This document shows, piece by piece, positions 1-6,822 of a DNA stretch of 7,317 bases. A program made the position numbers and the translations under genes. Under the pieces are notes generated by a model that had not been told where the DNA came from, made no database searches, and worked only from the letters and a program-made list of their open reading frames with translations. The stretch's first letter is position 1; every line of letters begins with the position of its first letter. Origin of the DNA: an uncultured Dyadobacter sp. (GTDB lineage Bacteria; Bacteroidota; Bacteroidia; Cytophagales; Spirosomataceae); the NCBI GenBank assembly GCA_946481035.1, contig CAMLNK010000183.1, forward strand, positions 1 through 7,317, written 5' to 3'.

Positions 1-2587
1 GTGCGAGCTGCGTTTTGTCGAAACCTTCCAGGTAGTTGATGGTCAGCGTTACTTCGTCTTCCGGGATCGTTTTGTTAGCCAGGCTGCCGTCTTCCTTGTC
101 CGAAACGGAAACTTCGTAATTCACAGGCTTATCGTTCCAATAGAATGTCTTGTTGCCTTTAATGGCTACATCCACTTTTGGAATCGCGTTACCCACGCGC
201 ACGATCACGTCCGAGGTGTTGGAATTACCCGCATTGTCGGTCACTTTCAAAGTCGCAGTGTATTCACCTGGTTTGGCATACGTAAAGCTTGGGTTAGCCA
301 GCGTGCTCTTAGGCAAGCCTTTTCCAAACGACCATTCATATTTGATTGGATCGCCGTCGTAATCCAGTGAGCCTTTGGAAGAGAAATTCACTTTCAAAGG
401 TGTCGCCCCTGTGGTGTTGGTAGCGGTTGCCACGGCCACGGGTACACGGTTACCCGCATTGAACGTAATATGCGAAAGGCTGGCTTCGTCGTTTTGGGCG
501 AACCAGTTAGGGCCATATTCCAATGTGTACAATGAGCCGTCTTTTGCGAACTGCATGTCGATCGGGTGACTGAACTTGGTGCCTGGCATAAAACGCTCGA
601 TGCTTTGCAGGTCACCCTTCTCGTTCATGGTTACGATGTTGATGTAATCGCGGATCCAGTCATAGGCAAAGAATTTGCCATTGTAGTACGAAGGAAATTT
701 AACCTTGCTATCTTGGAAATCAGCTGCATAATATACCGGCCCGGCCATGGCATTACGCCCGCCTTTACCTACAACCGCTCCGAATTCCGGTGAATCGGCG
801 TAAGGATAATAAATGAATGCAGGTTGAGCAGGCGGTAGTTCTTGCAAACCGGTGTTATGCGGCGAGTTATTGATCGGTTTCAAAGGATCAAATGGCTTAC
901 CGGAAGAACTGTCGGCGAAGTTGAAATCGATATAAGGCCTGTTGTTACCGATAAACAGCGGATAACCGAAGTAGCCTGCCTTTCTGGCCTGGTTTACCTC
1001 GTCATAACCCCTAGGGCCGCGTTTAGGATCATCGTTGGAAGCGTCAGGACCTACATCCCCCCAGTACAAATAGCCTGTGTGCTGGTCCACCGAAATGCGG
1101 TAAGGGTTACGGGTACCCATTACGTATATCTCAGGACGGGTCTTATCCGTTCCGGGAGGGAAGAGATTGCCCTCGGGAATATCGTACAGATTGGTGCCAC
1201 CCGGCATATTCGCGCGGCGGTCGCCGTAACGGGGCTTGATGCGCAATACCTTCCCTCTCAATGAATTGGTGTTCGACGAAGTATGCTGACCATCCCATCC
1301 TTCACGTCCAGGGCGCTCGTCGATAGGGCCGTATCCATTGGATTGGAACGGGTTCACGTCGTCGCCGGTGGATAGGTAGAGGTTACCTTTGGCATCCCAC
1401 GCAATGGAACCACCGGTGTGGCAGCAGTCGGTACGTTTTACAGGTACTGTTAAAAGCACCTCCTCTGTGCTGAGCAGCACAGTATCTTTCACATCGTCAT
1501 ATTTGAATCTCGACAAATGCTGGGCAGTATCCGCCTCCGACGATGGCGGCGAATAGTACATGTAAATCAGTTTGTTGGTTTTGAAGTTCGGATCGATGTT
1601 CAGACCCATCAACCCATATTCCTGTTTGATATAAACGGGTACTTCACCAACGAGTTTAATCTTGCCGGTTTTAGGATTATAAAGCTTTACTTTTCCCTTT
1701 CTTTCAGTGAAAAGCACACGCTGATCATCAAGAACCACCAATTCGGTCGGTTCGTCGAGTTTGGAAGCCAGTACTTTTTTGGAGAAACGGTTTTCTTCCG
1801 GGCGGGATTTAGAATAATCCAGCTTCGACGCCATGGCCCAGTTGAGGCCGCCGGTAAGGTGTTTTACAAAAACCGGGTTGGTATAGGTAGCATCTTCATG
1901 CCCGAAGTTGGTATAGAATGCACGGCCTCCGTCGAACTCGTGATACCACGACATCGGGTGGTCATCGCCCATTTTGCCATCCTTGTAAGTCTTCTCGTCG
2001 ATTTTTACAAGGACATTTACCTTATTATTGAAGTTTTTGAAATCATAAAATTCGTCCTTGATCTTCCATTTTTTTGGAAAACCATCCATGGACGGGTGCT
2101 GATCGTTTACCACAAATGCTTCGCCTTCCTGCACATTAGGGTTGCCCGGGTGGCTCAGGAACTGGGCACCGGCGAGCTTGTTGTACCATTGCCAGTCGTA
2201 TTCCGTGTCGGTTGCCGCGTGGATACCCACATAGCCGCCGCCCGCCTGAATGTAGCGTTCAAATGCATCTTGCTGCTTGTCGTTCAGTACATTACCGGTG
2301 GTGTTCAGGAATATGACCGCGCTGTATTTTTGCAGGTTTTTGTTGGTGAAAACAGCAGCATTTTCGGTAGTATCTACCGCGAAGCCTGTCTCTTTACCCA
2401 GTTTTAGAATGGCAGTTTTTCCTGCCGGGATAGAGGAGTGCCGGAAGCCGGCAGTTTTGGAGAATACCAGCACGCGTTTCTCCGGCGTCACCGTCTGGGC
2501 CGTAGCCACCAGACTGCAACATGCCAGTGCCGTGACACCGGCAATCCTGAAACGTTTTAAAACTTTTCGAAAAGGGGATTCATTCAT
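1..2587 (-). CDS. Exported ThuA / glucose-sorbosone dehydrogenase / PKD multidomain protein (3' end outside window)
   Basis: The reading frame is open from the ATG at 2587 to the left edge (862 codons), so the C-terminus is missing. Residues 1-30 look like a Sec signal peptide: basic start (RKVLKRFR), hydrophobic core, and ATA|Q cleavage after about residue 30. Residues about 38-255 match ThuA (trehalose-utilisation type, glutamine-amidotransferase-like fold), with GIHAATDTEYDW near 120, PMSWYH (W214, H216) and GGRAFYTNFGH (H230). Residues about 267-690 match the glucose/sorbosone dehydrogenase beta-propeller. CCHTGG (H390) and GTRNPYRI (R493-N494) correspond to the His and Arg-Asn typical of PQQ-type soluble glucose dehydrogenases. 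Residues about 713-797 form a PKD domain (YDGDPIKYEWSFG, GEYTATLKVTDNAGN). Family members often continue into a cytochrome c domain, which would lie outside this window. The protein probably acts on sugars in the periplasm or at the surface; substrate and true PQQ use are unproven. The next possible ATG in another frame (2583) hits a stop quickly, so 2587 is the start. No Shine-Dalgarno is visible. A strong terminator-like hairpin lies just upstream. Confidence 0.9.
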   Translation of the reverse strand, partial: MNESPFRKVLKRFRIAGVTALACCSLVATAQTVTPEKRVLVFSKTAGFRHSSIPAGKTAILKLGKETGFAVDTTENAAVFTNKNLQKYSAVIFLNTTGNVLNDKQQDAFERYIQAGGGYVGIHAATDTEYDWQWYNKLAGAQFLSHPGNPNVQEGEAFVVNDQHPSMDGFPKKWKIKDEFYDFKNFNNKVNVLVKIDEKTYKDGKMGDDHPMSWYHEFDGGRAFYTNFGHEDATYTNPVFVKHLTGGLNWAMASKLDYSKSRPEENRFSKKVLASKLDEPTELVVLDDQRVLFTERKGKVKLYNPKTGKIKLVGEVPVYIKQEYGLMGLNIDPNFKTNKLIYMYYSPPSSEADTAQHLSRFKYDDVKDTVLLSTEEVLLTVPVKRTDCCHTGGSIAWDAKGNLYLSTGDDVNPFQSNGYGPIDERPGREGWDGQHTSSNTNSLRGKVLRIKPRYGDRRANMPGGTNLYDIPEGNLFPPGTDKTRPEIYVMGTRNPYRISVDQHTGYLYWGDVGPDASNDDPKRGPRGYDEVNQARKAGYFGYPLFIGNNRPYIDFNFADSSSGKPFDPLKPINNSPHNTGLQELPPAQPAFIYYPYADSPEFGAVVGKGGRNAMAGPVYYAADFQDSKVKFPSYYNGKFFAYDWIRDYINIVTMNEKGDLQSIERFMPGTKFSHPIDMQFAKDGSLYTLEYGPNWFAQNDEASLSHITFNAGNRVPVAVATATNTTGATPLKVNFSSKGSLDYDGDPIKYEWSFGKGLPKSTLANPSFTYAKPGEYTATLKVTDNAGNSNTSDVIVRVGNAIPKVDVAIKGNKTFYWNDKPVNYEVSVSDKEDGSLANKTIPEDEVTLTINYLEGFDKTQLA

Positions 2588-2671
2588 TAGATTGGTTGGG
2601 TATTGGTTAACGTAGAAAAACCTACCTTCCATAAGGAAGACAGGTTTTCAATATACTTGTAGGATCGACAA
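2588..2671 (-). other. Intergenic spacer between isomerase and ThuA fusion gene
   Basis: This 84-bp gap is dominated by a terminator hairpin. Only about 29 bp remain between the hairpin's U-tract and the ATG at 2587, so any separate promoter for the ThuA fusion gene must overlap the hairpin or the isomerase 3' end. On the minus strand TATATTGA (2658-2651) and TACGTTAA (2614-2607) weakly resemble the Bacteroidota -7 box TAnnTTTG, but neither has a convincing -33 partner. Low-level readthrough from the upstream genes is an equally good explanation for its expression. Confidence 0.5.
2616..2648 (-). terminator. Rho-independent terminator after the isomerase gene
   Basis: On the minus-strand RNA, the arm at 2648-2635 (AAAACCTGTCTTCC) pairs with 2630-2617 (GGAAGGTAGGTTTT) across a four-base loop (UUAU). 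This gives a 14-bp stem containing two adjacent G-U wobbles, and it runs into a short U-tract (2620-2616). On the plus strand the same two positions would be A-C mismatches, so the structure is better in minus-strand RNA. It begins 24 bases after the isomerase stop codon (2672-2674), the expected place for the end of that transcription unit. The U-tract is only five long, so termination may be partial. Confidence 0.75.
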
Positions 2672-3724
2672 TTATAGGCCTAGTACCTTGCGGTTAAATG
2701 CCTCATCTGCACCGGTTCCCGCGAAATCGTCGAATGCTTTTGTAGTCACTTCGATGATGTGGCTTTCGATGAACGGTGCGCCTTCCGCCGCGCCTTGTAC
2801 GGGCGATTTAATGCAGCATTCCCATTCCAGAACCGCCCAGCTATCGTAATCGTATTGTGACAATTTAGAGAAGATCGTGCCGAAATCTACCTGGCCGTCG
2901 CCGAGTGAACGGAAACGTCCTGCACGGTCAGCCCAGCCTGCAAAGCCGCTGTAAACGCCCTGCTTGCCGCTAGGATTGAATTCCGCATCTTTTACGTGGA
3001 ACGCCTTGATCCGATCGTGGTAAAGATCGATGAACTGGAGGTAATCCAATTGCTGCAACACGAAATGGCTTGGATCGTAATTGATATTCGCACGGGTATG
3101 GCCGCCGAGGTAGTCTACAAACATTTCGAAAGTAGAACCGTCAAACACATCCTCGCCAGGGTGCAGTTCGTATGCCACGTCCACGCCGTTCTCGTCATAC
3201 ACATCCAGGATAGGCTTCCAGCGGGCTGCGAGTTCTTTGAATGCAGTCTCGACGAGGCCGGCAGGGCGCTGAGGCCATGGGTAGAGGAAAGGCCACGCCA
3301 ATGCACCGGTAAACGACGCGCTGGCTTTCAGGCCCAGTCTGCGGCTGGCTTGCGCCACATATTTCAAATGCTGCGTAGCCCATTCCGCACGTGCTTTGGG
3401 GTTCTTGCGAACTTCCGGTACAGCGAAATTATCGTACATCTCATCATAAACCGGGTGCGAAGCCACCAGCTGGCCGATAATGTGCGACGCCAGTTCTGTG
3501 ATTTCCAGACCTTTGTCTGCGAGTTTGCCTTTCAGCTCGTCCGCATAAGTCTGCGACTCCGCGGCCTGCTTCACGTCGATCACACGCGGGTCCCAGGTAG
3601 GGAGTTGGAGGCCTTTGTAGCCCAGCCCGCCCATGTAATCGGCAATGGTATCCAGTGAGTTGAACGGAGCTTCATCGCCAAGGAATTGGGCGAGGAAAAT
3701 ACCGGGTCCTTTTATTGTTTTCAT
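2672..3724 (-). CDS. Sugar phosphate isomerase/epimerase family protein (AP-endonuclease-2-type TIM barrel)
   Basis: A complete 350-residue cytoplasmic protein with no signal peptide. It belongs by sequence to the xylose-isomerase-like/AP endonuclease 2 TIM-barrel superfamily, whose members isomerise, epimerise or cleave keto-sugars at a divalent metal. Likely metal and catalytic positions are E186 and H188 in ELHPGE, D217 and H220 in NYDPSH, H243 and D246 in FHVKD, and E300/E302 in LEWE near the C-terminus. H81 in ELASHIIGQLV sits on an early barrel strand. Length is normal for the longer members of the family. It follows two Gfo/Idh/MocA oxidoreductases on the same strand and is followed by a terminator. 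This suggests it works on a keto-sugar made or consumed by them, as YcjR (3-dehydro-guloside 4-epimerase) or 3-keto-glycoside lyases do; that role is inference. The only sensible start is the ATG at 3724, which lies six bases from a long inverted-repeat arm. No Shine-Dalgarno is seen, and the region where one would lie is part of that arm. Confidence 0.9.
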   Translation of the reverse strand: MKTIKGPGIFLAQFLGDEAPFNSLDTIADYMGGLGYKGLQLPTWDPRVIDVKQAAESQTYADELKGKLADKGLEITELASHIIGQLVASHPVYDEMYDNFAVPEVRKNPKARAEWATQHLKYVAQASRRLGLKASASFTGALAWPFLYPWPQRPAGLVETAFKELAARWKPILDVYDENGVDVAYELHPGEDVFDGSTFEMFVDYLGGHTRANINYDPSHFVLQQLDYLQFIDLYHDRIKAFHVKDAEFNPSGKQGVYSGFAGWADRAGRFRSLGDGQVDFGTIFSKLSQYDYDSWAVLEWECCIKSPVQGAAEGAPFIESHIIEVTTKAFDDFAGTGADEAFNRKVLGL

Positions 3725-3730
3725 GTAATT

Positions 3731-3784
3731 AATGATTGAATGACTGAATGATTGAATGACTGAATAAAAATGATTGAATGACTG
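3731..3784. repeat. Left inverted-repeat arm: three copies of a 16-nt unit
   Basis: The unit TGATTGAATGACTGAA occurs at 3733-3748 and 3749-3764. After a TAAAAA break there is a third copy lacking its last two bases at 3771-3784. The outer part, 3731-3757, is a perfect 27-bp reverse complement of 4190-4216 on the other side of the small ORF. The array separates the four-helix-bundle gene stop codon (3792-3794) from the isomerase start codon (3722-3724). The arm is not self-complementary, so it can pair only with the distant right arm. Confidence 0.9.
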
Positions 3785-3791
3785 TGGGTAG

Positions 3792-4154
3792 TTATTTGGC
3801 GTTTTTGCGGGCCTTGGACAGGATCTTGATGAGTTCTTCTGCTTCGTCCATCAGTGCTTTCAGCTTTTCAGAGGGAAGAATACCTGCTTCGGACATTATC
3901 TCCATCCAGAAGAGAGATTCATCCGCTTCTTCAACCGTAATGCTGATCTTGGAAAAGAACTCATTCTGACTCCTAGCCCGACACACTGCTCTATAATTGG
4001 CTCCAACAGACGAGGATGATCGCAGAAATTGCTTTCCAATAACCCGGGCTTCCTCCGTAGGTGGTAATGCTTTAAAGACCTTAATGCTTCTCAGGACAAA
4101 CTGCTTAGTGCGACCCTGCAACTGAGAAACAAAATCCTTCTTATCATCAGCCAT
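3792..4154 (-). CDS. Four-helix-bundle protein, S23 / 23S rRNA intervening-sequence family
   Basis: A complete 120-residue protein of the usual length for the family. The signature region is clear: LRSSSSVGANYRAVCRARS at residues 44-62, then EFFSKISITVEEADESLFWME at about 65-85, with a helical, charged C-terminus (EAEELIKILSKARKNAK). Proteins of this family are encoded in intervening sequences within 23S rRNA genes of Leptospira and Coxiella and are scattered in Bacteroidota genomes. The Avd accessory protein of diversity-generating retroelements has a related fold. The biochemical role is unknown; basic surfaces and nucleic-acid binding have been proposed. It runs in the same direction as the surrounding sugar-metabolism genes but has no evident link to them, and it is enclosed by inverted repeats. 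The start ATG at 4154 is preceded by TATAA but no Shine-Dalgarno; no internal ATG gives the conserved N-terminal helix. Confidence 0.92.
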   Translation of the reverse strand: MADDKKDFVSQLQGRTKQFVLRSIKVFKALPPTEEARVIGKQFLRSSSSVGANYRAVCRARSQNEFFSKISITVEEADESLFWMEIMSEAGILPSEKLKALMDEAEELIKILSKARKNAK

Positions 4155-4189
4155 ATTTATAGTGTGTTAGCAAAAAAGCAAAGACGCCT

Positions 4190-4218
4190 ATTCAATCATT
4201 CAGTCATTCAATCATTCA
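4190..4218. repeat. Right inverted-repeat arm
   Basis: On the plus strand this arm reads as the reverse complement of the left-arm unit: TTCAATCA (4191-4198), a full TTCAGTCATTCAATCA (4199-4214), then TTCA (4215-4218). Positions 4190-4216 are the perfect 27-bp reverse complement of 3731-3757. The arm starts within about five bases of the upstream oxidoreductase stop codon (4222-4224). It can also pair, in shifted register, with 3745-3765 (21 bp) and with the inner copy 3769-3784 (16 bp). Confidence 0.9.
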
Positions 4219-4221
4219 AAA

Positions 4222-5367
<1,146 letters not shown>

Positions 5368-5452
5368 AAATGGGTATGGAATGATTGGTGAAAAACAGTC
5401 CGCTCTCGCGGGTTAAATTGAGATGTACAGTAATTGAAATTGCGTATTCAGA
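5368..5452 (-). other. Short spacer between the two oxidoreductase genes
   Basis: This is an 85-bp co-directional gap. I see no TAnnTTTG-type promoter and no convincing terminator. The only structure is a 4-bp stem closed by a GAGA tetraloop in minus-strand RNA (5411-5400), too weak to stop transcription. The two oxidoreductases are therefore most simply read as one transcript. Confidence 0.5.
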
Positions 5453-6598
5453 TCAGAAATCAGTCCATTTCGTCTCCGTCTTGTTCGAAGCGATGACGGC
5501 GTCGATGAACTTCATACCCCTCAAACCATCCTGTGCGCCAGGGAAGTCGTACACCGGATCGGCCTGCTTGCCTTCCCAGTAAGCCCTCACGTGGATGGCG
5601 AAGTTGCGGTAGAGATTGGCGAAGGCCTCGAAATAGCCCTCGGGGTGGCCGGCCGGGATGCGGGTATGTACCTGCGCGGCCTTGGACAGGTTGCCCACGC
5701 CCGTACGGATCATGCGTGTGCCCTGGTTGGTCTTGTGGATCAATGTGTTAGGTTCCATTTGCTTCCATTGAAGGCCGCCGGTTTCGCCGTAGACACGGAT
5801 ATTGAGGTCGTTTTCCTCTCCGTTGGCGATCTGGCTGTTTTGCAGGATACCTTTCGCACCGTTGTTGAAGCGGAGTAGAATATTGGCATCATCATCCAGC
5901 AAACGGCCTTCCACAAATATTGTAAGGTCGGCACAAATCTGGGTGATTTTGAGTCCGGTGATGTATTCGGCCAGGTTTTCGGCATGCGTACCAATATCGC
6001 CCAGGCCTCCCGCGGCTCCCGAACGCTTCGGATCGGTGCGCCATGCGGCCTGTTTGTTGCCGGTAACTTCGACCAATGTGGCCAGCCAACCCTGCGGATA
6101 TTCTACAATTACCTTCCTAACTTCTCCTATGGCACCTGAGGCGATCATGTGGCGTGCCTCCTTTACCATAGGGTAGCCGGTATAGTTGTGGGTAAGACAG
6201 AAGACCAGACCTGTTTTTTCAACCACAGATACGATTTCTTCTGCTTCTTCGGTATTCAGTGTAATCGGTTTATCACACACGACGTGGAAGCCGTTTTCCA
6301 GCGCGAGCTTCGTAGGCGCGGCGTGTACGTGGTTTGGCGTAACGATGGCAACAAAATCCATGCGTTCGCCTTCGGGTAGCTGCTTTTCTTTCAGGATCAT
6401 CTCCTCAAAGTCGTTATAAACCCTGTTTTCAGGCAGATATAGCGCTTTCCCGGTTTCCTTAGATTTGGCAGGGTCGGAGCTGAAAACTCCGCAAACCAGC
6501 TCAATTTCTCCATCCATGATCGCTGCACGGCGATGGACCCCACCAATAAATGCATCCAGGGAGCCGCCTACCATGCCCATTCTGATCTTTCTTGACAT
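5453..6598 (-). CDS. Gfo/Idh/MocA family oxidoreductase (first in operon, variant nucleotide-binding loop)
   Basis: A complete 381-residue protein, cytoplasmic by the absence of a signal peptide. The N-terminal Rossmann motif is the extended variant GMVGGSLDAFIGGVHR (residues 8-23) instead of plain GxGxxG. The lysine motif is DKP (D109-K110-P111) instead of EKP. The C-terminal domain has LGDIGTHAENLAEYITGL, with D201 and H205 as the probable catalytic pair, and GHPEGYFEAF (317-326). These features place it in a different subfamily from its downstream neighbour despite equal length, so the two probably act on different substrates or steps. The expected chemistry is NAD(P)-linked oxidation or reduction of a sugar or inositol-like polyol. 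It is the first gene of the minus-strand unit, with a candidate promoter and a leader hairpin upstream. The start ATG at 6598 has only a weak purine stretch (CTGGA) before it. Confidence 0.92.
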   Translation of the reverse strand: MSRKIRMGMVGGSLDAFIGGVHRRAAIMDGEIELVCGVFSSDPAKSKETGKALYLPENRVYNDFEEMILKEKQLPEGERMDFVAIVTPNHVHAAPTKLALENGFHVVCDKPITLNTEEAEEIVSVVEKTGLVFCLTHNYTGYPMVKEARHMIASGAIGEVRKVIVEYPQGWLATLVEVTGNKQAAWRTDPKRSGAAGGLGDIGTHAENLAEYITGLKITQICADLTIFVEGRLLDDDANILLRFNNGAKGILQNSQIANGEENDLNIRVYGETGGLQWKQMEPNTLIHKTNQGTRMIRTGVGNLSKAAQVHTRIPAGHPEGYFEAFANLYRNFAIHVRAYWEGKQADPVYDFPGAQDGLRGMKFIDAVIASNKTETKWTDF

Positions 6599-6641
6599 TC
6601 CAGTTGGTTTAAGGTTTTTGAAATAGATTATACAGATAAGA

Positions 6642-6663
6642 AAGAGCCATCCGAAAGACTCTT
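6642..6663 (-). promoter_or_regulatory. Leader hairpin at the predicted 5' end of the oxidoreductase mRNA
   Basis: In minus-strand RNA, AAGAGUC (6663-6657) pairs with GGCUCUU (6648-6642) over an eight-base loop: seven pairs including one U-G. The plus strand would have a C-A mismatch at that position. The hairpin falls within a few bases of the transcription start predicted from the -7 box, so it could be a 5'-stabilising or regulatory leader stem. Function is inference. Confidence 0.4.
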
Positions 6664-6671
6664 ACTTCCTA

Positions 6672-6679
6672 CAAATATA
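6672..6679 (-). promoter_or_regulatory. Candidate -7 box for the minus-strand sugar operon
   Basis: The minus strand reads TATATTTG, a perfect match to the Bacteroidota primary-sigma -7 consensus TAnnTTTG. It lies about 75 bp upstream of the first oxidoreductase ATG. The -33 region (about 6696-6702) is T-rich but lacks a clean TTTG. Transcription would begin near 6665. Confidence 0.5.
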
Positions 6680-6822
6680 AATTTAAGACATAAAAAACAT
6701 TGCTTAGGAATAGCGAAAAGCAGTAGAATTCCCGGGAGTTTGTTTTTTTTGTGAAATCTTTGAATAAAAATAGTATCCCGAAATCAATCATCTAATTCAA
6801 ATAATCAAACCCATTTAATCAC

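Larger units (their letters stand above)
6599..6822. other. Divergent intergenic control region
   Basis: 224 bp, clearly more AT-rich than the flanking genes, separating the oxidoreductase operon from the MFS transporter gene. Besides the minus-strand -7 box and leader hairpin, the plus strand has two imperfect -7 candidates for the transporter: TAAATTTA (6678-6685), which overlaps the opposing box, and AATCTTTG (6755-6762), preceded by TTTG at 6739-6742 with a spacing shorter than usual. An 8-bp palindrome TCCCGGGA (6730-6737) is a possible operator, but a single short palindrome is weak evidence. No RNA gene or small ORF is apparent. Confidence 0.4.

Noticed and set aside
842..1264. Plus-strand open frame of 140 codons
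   Set aside because: It lies entirely opposite the sugar dehydrogenase domain, including its RN motif, and has no start context or motifs of its own.
1517..2407. Plus-strand open frame of 296 codons
   Set aside because: It is antisense to the ThuA and dehydrogenase domains, which have clear family motifs on the minus strand. Its translation is rich in V, I, F, H and R with no recognisable domain.
2996..3658. Plus-strand open frame of 220 codons
   Set aside because: It is the antisense shadow of the isomerase gene, whose metal-ligand motifs are intact. The translated product matches no family I recognise.
3731..3784. CRISPR array, because of the 16-nt repeats
   Set aside because: Two repeats are directly adjacent without spacers, the unit is too short, and no cas genes are present.
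3792..4154. Diversity-generating retroelement, suggested by the Avd-like fold
   Set aside because: There is no reverse transcriptase and no template/variable repeat pair in the window. The sequence fits the S23/IVS branch rather than a DGR cassette.
5383..5390. AATGATTG near the second oxidoreductase start, as in the repeat unit
   Set aside because: It is a single 8-base match without a partner or array, as expected by chance in AT-rich spacer.
5400..5411. CCGC-GAGA-GCGG hairpin as a terminator between the oxidoreductases
   Set aside because: It has only four base pairs and no U-tract follows.
6730..6737. TCCCGGGA palindrome as an operator
   Set aside because: It is a single 8-bp palindrome with no second copy nearby and no known regulator in the window; kept only as a remark.
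6751..6766. TGTGAAATC resembling a CRP half-site
   Set aside because: The expected second half (TCACA) is missing, so it is not a site.
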